64,000 bases of DNA from an uncultured Eubacteriales bacterium (GCA_902779185.1 CACZAM010000002.1:100356-164355); one strand, 5' to 3'. Positions 54,775-63,317 are shown, counted from the first letter of the stretch. Translations and numbers: made by a program. The notes: generated by a model not told the origin, from the sequence alone.

Positions 54775-54904
54775 AACTTGTTACCGTTTTGTTCTCCCTT
54801 CGTATTTTAGCGGCTTTATCCATTAATGCTTTACAAGCAGATCGAGCTTTTTATTCATGCCCATTGGTTTTTCTCATTTACGCTTCGTAATTCGTATTCT
54901 GAAT

Positions 54905-55192
54905 TCATAAACGATAATCACCGACAGTAATACATTCCGGCTCCTCTGAGATTCGGCACAGTGTTATCAGGTGTTTAAGGGGAAGTTCTGCAACTGTTTT
55001 ACCTTCGGTTACCATAGCCCACCATAATGTCTCAGTAATAGAACAGTTTCCACACTTCCTCGGCGCAATCGATCCAAATGAGCATGTTGAGGGCGGGTAG
55101 TCCCAGCCCTTTTCATAACCTTCTTCCGGAGTAAGGATCTCCCTGCGACCGCACACTTCACATATATGGATGTATTCTCTATTATTACCCAT
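54905..55192 (-). CDS. zinc-ribbon-like hypothetical protein of mobile DNA type
   Basis: The 95-residue protein begins MGNNREYIHICEVCGRRE and has two Cys pairs (CEVC at about 11-14 and CGNC at about 48-51), the likely zinc ligands, around EEGYEKGWDYPPSTCSFGSIAPRKC. From memory, proteins with this layout (ICEVCGK...GWDYPP...CxxC...LWWAL) are frequent on Clostridial plasmids and integrative elements; no function is known. It overlaps the next upstream gene (55185-55511) by 8 bases, so the two form one unit. Confidence 0.55.
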   Translation of the reverse strand: MGNNREYIHICEVCGRREILTPEEGYEKGWDYPPSTCSFGSIAPRKCGNCSITETLWWAMVTEGKTVAELPLKHLITLCRISEEPECITVGDYRL

Positions 55193-55511
55193 TCAATAAT
55201 TCATTTTTGTTGTTCCAAACATAATTAATAAAAGATTCGTAGTTGAGCCATACTTGGCTATAAACATCAATTCTGTTTTCAAATAATTCTCCAAGCGAGA
55301 AAACTGGTTTTAAGATTATCTCCCACTCAGATTTTCCTCTGAAGAAATATAGCAATTCTTTCTGGACATCCAAAGCAAATTCTTCCTTTGAAATATTCGT
55401 ATTTTTCAAAATGTCTTCACATCCATAAACAAATCCATAGTGATCAAAAAGGTTGAATACTGTGATTTTGCTGCTATATATGTCACTTACAAATACATTC
55501 CACTCAAGCAT
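55185..55511 (-). CDS. hypothetical protein of mobile DNA type, 108 aa
   Basis: The protein MLEWNVFVSDIYSSKITVFNLFDH resembles, from memory, a family of unknown function common on Clostridial mobile elements that begins WNVY..D(I)....(K)IxTFN(V)F(N/D)H. Its C-terminal part has IDVYSQVWLNYESFINYVW, typical of that family. No Shine-Dalgarno is visible. It is the first gene of a two-gene minus-strand unit with the zinc-ribbon-like protein and stops about 75 bases from the IS element. Confidence 0.55.
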   Translation of the reverse strand: MLEWNVFVSDIYSSKITVFNLFDHYGFVYGCEDILKNTNISKEEFALDVQKELLYFFRGKSEWEIILKPVFSLGELFENRIDVYSQVWLNYESFINYVWNNKNELLNG

Positions 55512-55653
55512 TTTTTCGTTTTTATGGGATCAACATTAGCTCATGTATATACTCTATCAGTTTGCGTGATGCGTTTTTACACAAGTTGATTATTCCGGGG
55601 CGCTGAAAGCGCCTGTCCGATGAAATGGAAATCGCCTGTCCGACGACAGGAAA

Positions 55654-56365
55654 TCATCCGCCGTATACTTCGGTGGTGGCGAAGTAGGCATCGTATTTGA
55701 TGCGATCCATGATAGAGTCAGCAAGAGGGTTGTCATCACCGCCAATACGCTCATACCAGCCCTCATCAAGGAACTGTGAGCAGAATATTGTCGAGGATTT
55801 CTTCCTCCGCTTATGAATGACCTCGAAGACGACCTTGGCTTCACCGTCATCAAGAGGTGTAAGCAGCCATTCATCTATGATCAGGAGCCTTGGATTCGTG
55901 TACTTCTTGAGCGCCTTAGCAAATGCATCGGTGCCTACAAGCGGCATCAGTTCTATGAGCAGATCAGGAAGTCTGACGAATCTGACCTTGTAATAATGCA
56001 TACATGCTGCCAGACCAAAAGCACAGGCCAGATAAGTCTTGCCGCTTCCGGCAGCACCGATAATGAAAATATTGCGATATTCCGAGATGTACTCGCAGGT
56101 GGAAAGCCGATCGATCAGATCACGGTTGAGCTTACGGCCGGCCCCATAGTTGATGCCAGCTATTGTAGCATCCGGCTGCTCGAATTCAGCTTTCTTGATC
56201 AGTCGCTTCAGTCTGTTGTCCTTGCGCTTCGAGTATTCGATGGCTGAAACGATCCTCGAAGTTCACTTCGTTCATCTTAGGATCATCCAGCTGGATCCTG
56301 AGGGCATCAGCCATTGCGGTGAGTTTCATCTCGATGAGTTTATCTATGGTCGCGTTAGTCAACAT
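55654..56365 (-). pseudogene. istB: istB, IS21 helper ATPase, frameshifted
   Basis: IstB is the AAA+ ATPase that helps IstA choose and hold target DNA. From the ATG at 56365 the frame reads MLTNATIDKLIEMKLTAMAD ... NFEDRFSHR and stops early. A shift of one base near 56235-56248 restores EYSKRKDNRLKRL and the rest: GINYGAGRKLNRDL, Walker A IGAAGSGKTYLACAFG, LLIIDEWLLTP (Walker B) and VYGG at the end. Full length would be about 236 residues, usual for IstB (about 245). It overlaps istA by 11 bases. One indel could also be a sequencing error. Confidence 0.85.
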
Positions 56366-57915
56366 TGTTCTTACCTCCGTAGTACTTAGCTCCTCTGGTG
56401 AGACTGTAAGGATTCTTCTTTGGAGACTCTTGCTTTGAGTCTTCAGCTGAAGCGAAGTCTTCCTGCTTCATCGTAGCGAAAAGGTTTTTGATGCCTTTGT
56501 AGCTCGGAGCGGCAGTGAACTTAAGCGCTTTGGTGCATACAGCTTCAAGTTTCGCTTTTGAGTGTTTGTCTGCTAAACGCATGACACCCATACAGGAGCG
56601 ATATGTCTGCTGTTCGATCCTTCCTGAGGTAAGTATTGAGTTGATCACCTGGTATGTATTAGGTCCGACCTCCTTTGCCCAGCGCCTGAAGCGGTCGCCA
56701 TCCCATTCAAGATACTGCTGGTGTTCTTTAGGCATATGTGCCTGAACCGTAGCGTATTGACCGGGACGGCCGGTGAGACGCCTGTGTGAAGCGATGCGTT
56801 CGTTTTTATAAAATATTTCAACAGTAGTGTCTGTTAGCCGCACATCGACCCTTTCTCTGATATACTGAAAGGGCACTGAGTAGAACATCCTGTCTACTGA
56901 GATGTGATAATTGAACTGGACTGTAGCCTGTTTCCAGGTAGCCAGTTCGAATCGGGTAGCAGGCAGCGGCATCAGCAATGGCTTTTCTTCCCCAAGAAAC
57001 AAGCTGATCCTGCTGCCTTCCTTTTTCTGGAAGGGATGAGAATTGAGCAGCTTCAACTTCTTCCTGATAGCTTGGTTTAGCTCTTCGATGGAGAAGAACT
57101 GCTCATTCCTGAGAGCCGCCGTGATCCACGTTGATGCGTGATTTACGGAGCCTTCAGCATTCGGCTTATCTCTGGGTTTACGTATTCTGGCCGGAACTAT
57201 AGCCGTGTTGTAATACTCTGCCATCTCGCGGTAGACGCGAATAAGTTTAGGTGAATACCAATCATATTCCCTGTGATCTACTGCAGTAGAGGCGTTGTCC
57301 GGTACAAGAGCTTTAGCGACACCGCCAAAATACTCATACATATGCACATGCGCTTTGATCCATGCAGGTTCACGTTGGTTGACGAACGCCTCGGCATATG
57401 TGTACTGGCTGTACGTCATTACCCCGATGAATATCCATGCTTTGGTGATTTCTCCTGTATCCGGATCAATGATCTGAGCAGGATCACCGGCCCAGTCGAC
57501 TTCGACTTGCTCACCGGGTTTGCGCGGGATACGCATAGTAGCACGGCGTTTTTCTTCATCCTGCTGTATGTAATGGCAGAACTGAGAATACATCAGAGGC
57601 TCATCGCCGGCCTGACGGCACTCCTCAAGATACTCTGTCCACAGCAGTTTCTTAGTAACACCGTCGCTGCAACTCTTTACGGACATACTCGAAGTCTGGC
57701 ATACGTCTTTCGGTCTGCACAGCTTCGTGGGGGAATAACTTCTTGCTCAGAGCGATGTCCGTCATGGATTCATCCAACGGCCAGGCCAGTTGCAGCTCTC
57801 TGGCTCGCTTCTGAACTTTAGAAACGGTCTTTTGCGAGACACCTGCGCTGCTGCAGATATCTCGCTGTGAAAATCCTAAGGCAGTAAGACGAAGGATCTC
57901 GCGATACTTGGTCAT
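56355..57915 (-). pseudogene. istA: istA, IS21 DDE transposase, frameshifted
   Basis: The ATG at 57915 has a perfect AAGGAGG site 8 bases before it and starts MTKYREILRLTALGFSQRD with a helix-turn-helix (SQRDICSSAGVSQKTVSK). The frame is lost at about 57657-57668, where the protein reads KELQRRCY and stops. It reopens in another frame as GVTKKLLWTEYLEECRQAG and runs to 56355 with DDE residues in VEVDWAGDP, VPDNAST and PNAEGSVNH, and a C-terminal IstA domain. The second, damaged copy near 63,360 reads KELQRNGVTKKLLW without interruption at this point, which shows what the intact sequence looks like and suggests a 2-base loss in this copy. Confidence 0.88.
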
Positions 57916-58039
57916 AACTTCGACCTCCTTAAAATTGAATTTACACCATAGGTGCATGATTCAATTATATGAGGTCGATTTCCCGGCTGGAATGATGATT
58001 TCCTTTCTGCCGGAATGGTGATTTCCTCATGCCGGACAG

Positions 58040-58291
58040 GTGCGGGAAACTACGCAGGAATACTCAGTTGCCAAAAGAATATATGAGCTATGCCGTGAGC
58101 GCAAATGGACTCCAAACCATCTTGCAATCGTTTCTGCTGTGCCTCAGGCAACGATCAAGAGCATCCTGAACGGTGAAAGCCAGAACCCAGGGATCGTCAC
58201 CATTAAAAAACTGTGTGACGGATTCGATATATCATTGTCTGAATTCTTCACTACCCCCGAATTCGAGGAACTTGAACAGGAGATAAAGTAA
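58040..58291 (+). CDS. XRE family helix-turn-helix regulator, 5' end rewritten by the IS
   Basis: The 83-residue protein has a complete Cro/C1-type HTH: YSVAKRIYELCRERKWTPNHLA, VPQATIKSILNGE, NPGIVTIKKLCDGFDISLSEFF. Family members of this size usually begin directly with (x)IAKRI. Here the only start is GTG at 58040, inside the IS terminus, so the first nine or so residues (MRETTQEYS) come from IS sequence. The original start and promoter probably lie beyond or were lost at the insertion. Expression would need to come from the IS end. Downstream is a strong bidirectional terminator. Confidence 0.7.
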   Translation: MRETTQEYSVAKRIYELCRERKWTPNHLAIVSAVPQATIKSILNGESQNPGIVTIKKLCDGFDISLSEFFTTPEFEELEQEIK

Positions 58292-58336
58292 TCTTCGTAA
58301 CAGGCATAGTACCCGTACATATGATCTCACTAAAAG

Positions 58337-58367
58337 ACCGACCCCGCAATTCTTGTGCGGGGTCGGT
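58337..58367. terminator. bidirectional terminator between the regulator and the cyclophilin gene
   Basis: ACCGACCCCGCA (58337-58348) and TGCGGGGTCGGT (58356-58367) form a perfect 12-bp stem around a short loop between convergent genes; TAAAAG precedes it, giving a T-run on the minus-strand transcript. Confidence 0.85.
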
Positions 58368-58374
58368 ATGTTTA

Positions 58375-58947
58375 TCACTGCCATGTCAGCGGCAGGTCCC
58401 GGTGCTGCATCCGGACGGGGTCCGGAAATGTCTGCCCGCCCAGGTCGAGCTCCACCGACAGGATCACCTGCGGTTCAACAGGTTTGTTGACTTCGACCCC
58501 GGGATACGGGAAGTCGGTCACGGGAAGGGTTTCGACCTTCTCAAGCCGAAGGATTTCTTCCCATCCTCCGGTCACCCTGCCGAACACAGGATAGATGCCT
58601 TTATGCTCCGGGAGGTCTCTCAGAGGAAAGAAGAACTCCCCGCCTGAAAGGCCCGCTTCACCGTATCCGCCCATGCAGACACATCCCGGATGCGAATCCA
58701 GAGGTTCGATCTCAGGGTGCAGCTGCGATTCGTACGGGATCAGGTAACGGGCTTCTTCTTTTCCGTAGCCGGTGTAGCTGACATCGATCCAGCTGCCCGG
58801 TACGATGCGCTCGATGGCGTGTCCGTCCATCAGGCCGCGTGAAGCAATATAGATGAAACTGGCGACAGTGTTCGGAGCGGCATCCGGCAGCAGCTCGATC
58901 ACGATCCTGCTGCCGTTCGCCATTTTTAAAGTTGCAATCGGATTCAT
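58375..58947 (-). CDS. cyclophilin-type peptidyl-prolyl isomerase
   Basis: The protein (190 aa from the ATG at 58947) has the cyclophilin fold pattern: IVIELLPDAAPNTVASFIYIAS, a substrate-loop region, MGGYGEAGLSGGEFFFPLRDLP and IYPVFGRVTGGWEEILRLEKV. Several active-site residues of typical cyclophilins (the FHR motif) are altered (HAIERIVPGSWI). I choose 58947, which has GGATCTGGA before it; an ATG at 58998 would add 17 residues made of repeats. It is the last gene of the hyuA-hyuB-cyclophilin operon and has no membrane helix or signal peptide. Catalytic activity is not certain. Confidence 0.8.
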   Translation of the reverse strand: MNPIATLKMANGSRIVIELLPDAAPNTVASFIYIASRGLMDGHAIERIVPGSWIDVSYTGYGKEEARYLIPYESQLHPEIEPLDSHPGCVCMGGYGEAGLSGGEFFFPLRDLPEHKGIYPVFGRVTGGWEEILRLEKVETLPVTDFPYPGVEVNKPVEPQVILSVELDLGGQTFPDPVRMQHRDLPLTWQ

Positions 58948-58964
58948 CGTTCCAGATCCTTCGT

Positions 58965-59009
58965 CCAAAGTTTTTCGTGCAAAAGTCTTTCGTGCCAAAG
59001 TTTTTCGTC
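58965..59009. repeat. three tandem 15-bp repeats before the cyclophilin start
   Basis: CCAAAGTTTTTCGTG (58965-58979), CAAAAGTCTTTCGTG (58980-58994) and CCAAAGTTTTTCGTC (58995-59009) are adjacent 15-mers differing at two or three positions. They lie in the hyuB-cyclophilin spacer, directly before the preferred start. Confidence 0.85.
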
Positions 59010-59034
59010 AAAAGCCTTCATCAATTGCCCGCGG

Positions 59035-60771
59035 CTATACCTCGGCTGCGGCTCTGGCTTGTGTGACGCCCTTAACTTCGTAGGTCTCAGGGTCTACCAG
59101 GACGCCATAATCCGCTTCTGCCTGCTCGGCTGTGATGTACTCGTTCTTGACATCCCAGGCGACTTTTTCCGGCGGTCTTCTGAACGGATCTCCGTATCCG
59201 CCTCCGGTCGCTGTCGTCATACGTACAAGATCGCCGCGGTTCATGACACGTCTCGCGACGATGCCCTGCGGACCGGACTGTGTCCCGTCGGCATCAATGA
59301 ATTCAAAGTAATTGATCGATCCGTCTTTGCCGCCGGCAGCACCCCATACAGGCCACTTGTTGCGGCCGAAAGAGGCTGTGAAGGACTGGTTGTCGTTCAT
59401 GGACAAATACGATCTGACAGCACCCGCGCCGCCTCTGTATTCACCGGCGCCCGCACCGTCACAGTGCAGGCTGTGCTCAGCGACTCTGATGCCATAGCGG
59501 ATCTCGGCCATTTCTACAGGTACGTTGTAGGTCTCACCGTCACCGACGCAGAACTGTCCGACCTGGCCGTCATGTCCCATGCACGCGCCCCAGCCGCCGA
59601 CTGTAGGTTCGATGATCAGATAGTCATTGCCAAAGTCCTGATGCTTTCCGGCCATGAGTACGGTGCAGACCGAGAGAAGGTGACCGGCGCCGAGGGATTC
59701 CGGGAAAGCAGGCGCAAGCGCGCGCCATACCAGGTCGATCGCGTAGATCATGCTCTCATAGTAGCAGGAAGTCGCCACAGGGCTTCTAGCCTGCATCACG
59801 CTGCCCGGTTCCGTCACGCAGCGGAGCGGAGCGAAAACTCCATCGTTTACAGCGAGCTCCGGTCCGATAATCGACATGAATACGACCTTGACACCGGCGT
59901 ATGCTGCTGTAGCTCCGGTGTTCACCGATCCGATGACCTCAGGGTCGCAGCCGGTGAAATCCGCCAGGAATTCATCATCCGTGATCGTTACCTTGACCTT
60001 CAGATGGACCGGATTGCCGTGTCCGTCATCGTCCATGTACTCTTCCATTTCCCATGTGCCCTTTGGGAACTCTGCCATCCTGCGGCGGGCGACCATCTCG
60101 CCCTGCTCGATCAGACGCTCCATGGAACCTTTGACAACATCAGCTCCGTACTTCTCGCACAGCTCGCCAATACGGCGCTCGCCGGTACGCAGCGAAGAGA
60201 TCTGGCCCCACATATCGCCCTGCGAAACCATCGGATAGCGGATGTTGCTTTTCATAAGATCCCAGACAGGCTCAACCAGTTCTCCCCTGTCCACGAGCTT
60301 GACTCCCGAGAAGCACAGCCCCTCCTGGAAAGTGTTGGTCGCGTCAGTCGCGAACGAGCCAGGCGCCATGCCGCCGATATCGCTCCAGTGCGCTTTATTG
60401 CCGGCAAAAGCAATCAGTTCATCTTTGTAGAAAATAGGCATGACCATGCCCACGTCATTCTTGTGCGTTCCTCCGCCTATGAACGGGTCATTGATGATGT
60501 ACACATCCCCCGGATGGAGATTTTCCTTGCCGACTTTGTCTACGACAGCGCAGATCATCGGCGAGATCATTCCGATAAAGCCGGAAACTCCGTTGCCCTG
60601 CGTCAGCAGGCGGCCTTCCGCATCAGCTATGCCGCTGGCGTAGTCCAGCGTCTCATAAATGATCGGGCTCATCGAAGTCTGGGCAAAAGCATAGAATATC
60701 TCGTTGCTGACAGCAATGAGCGAATCCTTGACGATATCCAGTGTTACCGGATTTATATTCTTGTTATCCAT
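59035..60771 (-). CDS. hyuB: hydantoinase B/oxoprolinase family protein
   Basis: HyuB is the second subunit of ATP-dependent hydantoinases and related enzymes (N-methylhydantoinase, 5-oxoprolinase, acetone carboxylase-like). The 578-residue protein has NEIFYAFAQTSMSPIIYETLDYA, GDVYIINDPFIGGGTHKNDVGM, GSVNTGATAAYAGVKVVFMS and GGGYGDPFRRPPEKVAWDV, all family hallmarks. It overlaps the hyuA stop by one base (TAATG), so the two subunits are translationally coupled. The substrate is not identifiable from the pair alone; no transporter, racemase or carbamoylase is next to them. Confidence 0.92.
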   Translation of the reverse strand: MDNKNINPVTLDIVKDSLIAVSNEIFYAFAQTSMSPIIYETLDYASGIADAEGRLLTQGNGVSGFIGMISPMICAVVDKVGKENLHPGDVYIINDPFIGGGTHKNDVGMVMPIFYKDELIAFAGNKAHWSDIGGMAPGSFATDATNTFQEGLCFSGVKLVDRGELVEPVWDLMKSNIRYPMVSQGDMWGQISSLRTGERRIGELCEKYGADVVKGSMERLIEQGEMVARRRMAEFPKGTWEMEEYMDDDGHGNPVHLKVKVTITDDEFLADFTGCDPEVIGSVNTGATAAYAGVKVVFMSIIGPELAVNDGVFAPLRCVTEPGSVMQARSPVATSCYYESMIYAIDLVWRALAPAFPESLGAGHLLSVCTVLMAGKHQDFGNDYLIIEPTVGGWGACMGHDGQVGQFCVGDGETYNVPVEMAEIRYGIRVAEHSLHCDGAGAGEYRGGAGAVRSYLSMNDNQSFTASFGRNKWPVWGAAGGKDGSINYFEFIDADGTQSGPQGIVARRVMNRGDLVRMTTATGGGYGDPFRRPPEKVAWDVKNEYITAEQAEADYGVLVDPETYEVKGVTQARAAAEV

Positions 60772-62816
60772 TACTGCACCTCCATTTCAACGATGAGATT
60801 GCCGAACTTGTCCACCCTGAGGCTTTGTCCCGGACAAACGACTGTCGCGGTAGTCGGCTCCTCGACGACCATCGGTCCCTTTGCCTCAAACCCGCATCCG
60901 AGCTTGTCTCTGTCATAGACCGGTGTTTCGACCCAGCCGTCTCCCGCGAAGAAGACCTTGCGGATCTCCTTGACCGCTTCTTCGGCTCCGCCTTTGTGCG
61001 GCTCGATCTCTCTGAGTGATGGCTTGTGCAGTCTTCCGAACGCGATGAGGTGCAGATTTACGATCTCCGCAGGAGTGTCATCGAGACGGAATGTATAGAA
61101 ATGCTCGTGAGTCGCATGGAATCTCTCCATGATCTCAGCTTTGTCCTCTTCCTTCCATGGGACCGCAGGAGCGTAGACCTGTACGGTGTGTTCCTGTCCC
61201 ATGTATCTCATGTCTATGATGTATGAGAAAGCAGCCTGTTCCTGAGATACGCCTTCAGCAGCGAAGACCTCGCCGGCTTCCTTCTCCATCGACGCCCAAA
61301 GCGCGTTCAGCTCATCGACCGGCGCTTCATTGAGCGACATGATCTTGGTGCGGATAAAGTCGTGGCGGATGTCTGTCATCAGCATGCCCCAGGCAGAGAA
61401 AACAGAAGCCGCTACCGGAACGATGACTTTTCCTATGTTGAGTTCCTTCGCAAGGCTCGGGCCGTGGATCGGACCGCCGCCGCCAAAGGCGACCATCGCA
61501 AAGTCTCTCGGGTCATAGCCTCGGCGTACCGATATCAGTTTGAGTGCGTTGTTCATATTGGAGTCCGCGACTCTGATGATGCTCTCAGCAGCGCCGTCAG
61601 CATCCTGACCGAAATGCGCGCCGATACTGTCCGCGAGCGCTGCGCGTACCGCGTCAAGATCTACATCCATGTCAAAATTCTTGGCGGAAAGTCTTCCGGC
61701 TATCAGGTTCGCGTCCGTCGTCGTCGGCTCCGTACCGCCTTTGCCGTAAGCCACAGGCCCCGGCAGAGCGCCCGCGCTCTTTGGCCCGACCTTGAGCGAT
61801 CCCGCTTCATCGATCCACGCGATGGAACCGCCGCCGTTTCCGATCTCTACGATATCTACGACCGGCGCCATGATAGGATATCCGGCATTGCGCTCGTCCT
61901 TCTCGATGAAATACGATGTCGTGACTTTGACCTCGCCGTCATCGATCAGAGAACATTTTGCCGTAGTACCGCCGACGTCAAAAGCGATGATGTTCTTCTC
62001 GCCGATGAATTTGCCGAGTATCGATGCGCCGAAGACGCCCGCTACCGGACCGGACTCAACGACATTGACCGGGGTGATTTTGGACTGCTCGAAGGTCGTC
62101 GTGCCGCCGTTGCTCTGCATGATATATCTGCTGCCCTCTACTCCCGCTTCGGACAATCTACCGTCGAGACGGTCGATATATGAAGATGCCGCCGGCATTA
62201 CATAAGCATTGAGCACAGCCGTGGATGTTCTCTCATACTCACGCCATTCACGTGTGATATCCACAGACGGGCTGACATAGACTTCCGGCCAAAGCTCTCT
62301 GACGATCTCCGCTGTCTCACGCTCATGCGCTTCGTTCGCATAAGAATTGATATAGCAAACGGCGATTGCCTCGACCCCTTCCTTCCTGAAATAGTCGACA
62401 GCGGCCTTGATGTCATCCTTATTCAGAGGAACGACGACTTCACCGTTGTATGCCATACGCTCCTCGACTTCTCTCCTGAGATAACGCGGAACGAAAGGCT
62501 CCGGCTTCTCAAAAACCATGTTGAACAAATCCGGTCTGTTTCCTCTCGCAAGTTCCAGAATGTCTCTAAACCCCTTAGTTGTAATCAGGCCGGTCTTCGC
62601 GCCCTTGCGCTCAGTAAGCGCGTTGATGATCGTTGTCGTACCGTGGAAAAACTCAGTGATCGACTTGAGATCGATCCCGCTCTTCTCCATAACCTCCATG
62701 ACACCCTGCTCAAAATTCGGCGGTGTCGTGTGCGCCTTTTCCAGCACCAAAGTCCCCTGATCATCGATCGCGACCAGATCGGTAAAAGTACCTCCGATAT
62801 CTGTTGCTGCCCGCAT
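60771..62816 (-). CDS. hyuA: hydantoinase A/oxoprolinase family protein
   Basis: HyuA binds ATP and the ring substrate. The ATG at 62816 is chosen (681 aa) because it starts MRAATDIGGTFTDLVAIDDQG and has GAAGGGGGAAA before it; an ATG at 62891 would add 25 residues from a non-coding stretch. Family features include FHGTTTIINALTERKGAKTGLI, the second phosphate-binding FDVGGTTAKCSLIDDG, GGGSIAWIDEAG and a hydantoinase A/oxoprolinase C-terminal half ending in the coupled hyuB start. It is the first gene of the minus-strand operon. Third codon positions look more GC-rich than in the housekeeping genes. Confidence 0.93.
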   Translation of the reverse strand: MRAATDIGGTFTDLVAIDDQGTLVLEKAHTTPPNFEQGVMEVMEKSGIDLKSITEFFHGTTTIINALTERKGAKTGLITTKGFRDILELARGNRPDLFNMVFEKPEPFVPRYLRREVEERMAYNGEVVVPLNKDDIKAAVDYFRKEGVEAIAVCYINSYANEAHERETAEIVRELWPEVYVSPSVDITREWREYERTSTAVLNAYVMPAASSYIDRLDGRLSEAGVEGSRYIMQSNGGTTTFEQSKITPVNVVESGPVAGVFGASILGKFIGEKNIIAFDVGGTTAKCSLIDDGEVKVTTSYFIEKDERNAGYPIMAPVVDIVEIGNGGGSIAWIDEAGSLKVGPKSAGALPGPVAYGKGGTEPTTTDANLIAGRLSAKNFDMDVDLDAVRAALADSIGAHFGQDADGAAESIIRVADSNMNNALKLISVRRGYDPRDFAMVAFGGGGPIHGPSLAKELNIGKVIVPVAASVFSAWGMLMTDIRHDFIRTKIMSLNEAPVDELNALWASMEKEAGEVFAAEGVSQEQAAFSYIIDMRYMGQEHTVQVYAPAVPWKEEDKAEIMERFHATHEHFYTFRLDDTPAEIVNLHLIAFGRLHKPSLREIEPHKGGAEEAVKEIRKVFFAGDGWVETPVYDRDKLGCGFEAKGPMVVEEPTTATVVCPGQSLRVDKFGNLIVEMEVQ

Positions 62817-63317
62817 AATGATTTCCCCCTTCTTATAAAACCTATCAGAAATAACTTGCAGAATAGATAAAGTAGCAATTGAATCGCCCAATTAATTGCG
62901 GTTATTAGCGTCGGGCGATTTTAACCACTCTGGGTCGGGCGATAATCGCCAATTTGAGTCAGAACAAAATAACCAAATTCTATTATGATTTGAATGTGCT
63001 GTTATTGGCTTTTTTCATCCGACTGTGATTGGTTAAAATCGCCTGACTCTGAGTGGCTGTTTCAGCCCGACTCTAACACGGTTATTTAACATAATTTACT
63101 CTTAGTCACTGGCATAGTCAAGAAAATGGTTTACAGGACCGCCCCAATTGGAGGAGACAGGGAGGAGACAGGGGACGGTTCTCTGTCTCCTCTGTCACAG
63201 AGCCGGATGGACAGTGCGGTATTTATCGCTGCCCCAATTGTGACTGGAATGCATGGAGTGAATAGAATTGTTAGGGTCGGGCGATAATCGCCAATTTAAA
63301 AACGCCCGACGCTAACA
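62817..63317. repeat. non-coding stretch with a family of short TCGGGC palindromes and a REP-like hairpin
   Basis: No gene. Copies of a TCGGGC-cored repeat occur at 62905-62923, 62932-62955, 63021-63078 (reverse orientation) and 63269-63317. GGGTCGGGCGATAATCGCC plus AATTT is identical at 62932-62955 and 63274-63297. The cores GGCGATAATCGCC and GGCTGTTTCAGCC are themselves hairpins. At 63269-63317 two arms TGTTAGGGTCGGGCG and CGCCCGACGCTAACA (14 of 15 complementary) frame a 49-bp unit that abuts the broken IS copy. A separate hairpin (63151-63190) is described on its own. Confidence 0.75.
63141..63240. repeat. REP-like hairpin element framed by GCCCCAATTG repeats
   Basis: GCCCCAATTG occurs at 63141-63150 and again at 63231-63240. 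Between them, GGAGACAG (63163-63171 region, itself part of an 11-bp tandem GGAGGAGACAG) pairs with CTGTCTCC (63183-63190) around GGGACGGTTCT. From memory this GGGGACGGTTCTCTGTCTCC core is a dispersed repeat seen in Clostridia and other anaerobes, where related repeats accompany REP-associated (Y1) transposases; no such transposase is in the window. Confidence 0.6.

Larger units (their letters stand above)
55587..58066 (-). mobile_element. IS21-family insertion sequence (istA and istB both frameshifted)
   Basis: About 2.48 kb. The ends read TGATTATTCCGG (55587 on) and, on the opposite strand, TGAGTATTCCTGC (58066 inward), matching inverted termini. Repeated motifs of the CGGACAGG...GGAAATC type lie inside both ends (about 55611-55651 and 57980-58042), the multiple terminal repeats typical of IS21. 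The two genes overlap as istA-istB, reading leftward. Both reading frames are interrupted. No perfect target duplication is obvious; AGTTG touches both junctions. The right end lies in the start of a regulator gene. Confidence 0.9.

Noticed and set aside
59059-60918. A 619-residue open frame on the plus strand opposite hyuB
   Set aside because: It mirrors a long GC-rich gene with clear family motifs on the other strand; its own translation is Arg/His/Asp-rich and resembles nothing.
62905-63317. Short repeats considered as a CRISPR array
   Set aside because: Units differ in orientation and spacing, spacers are absent or unequal, and no cas gene is present.
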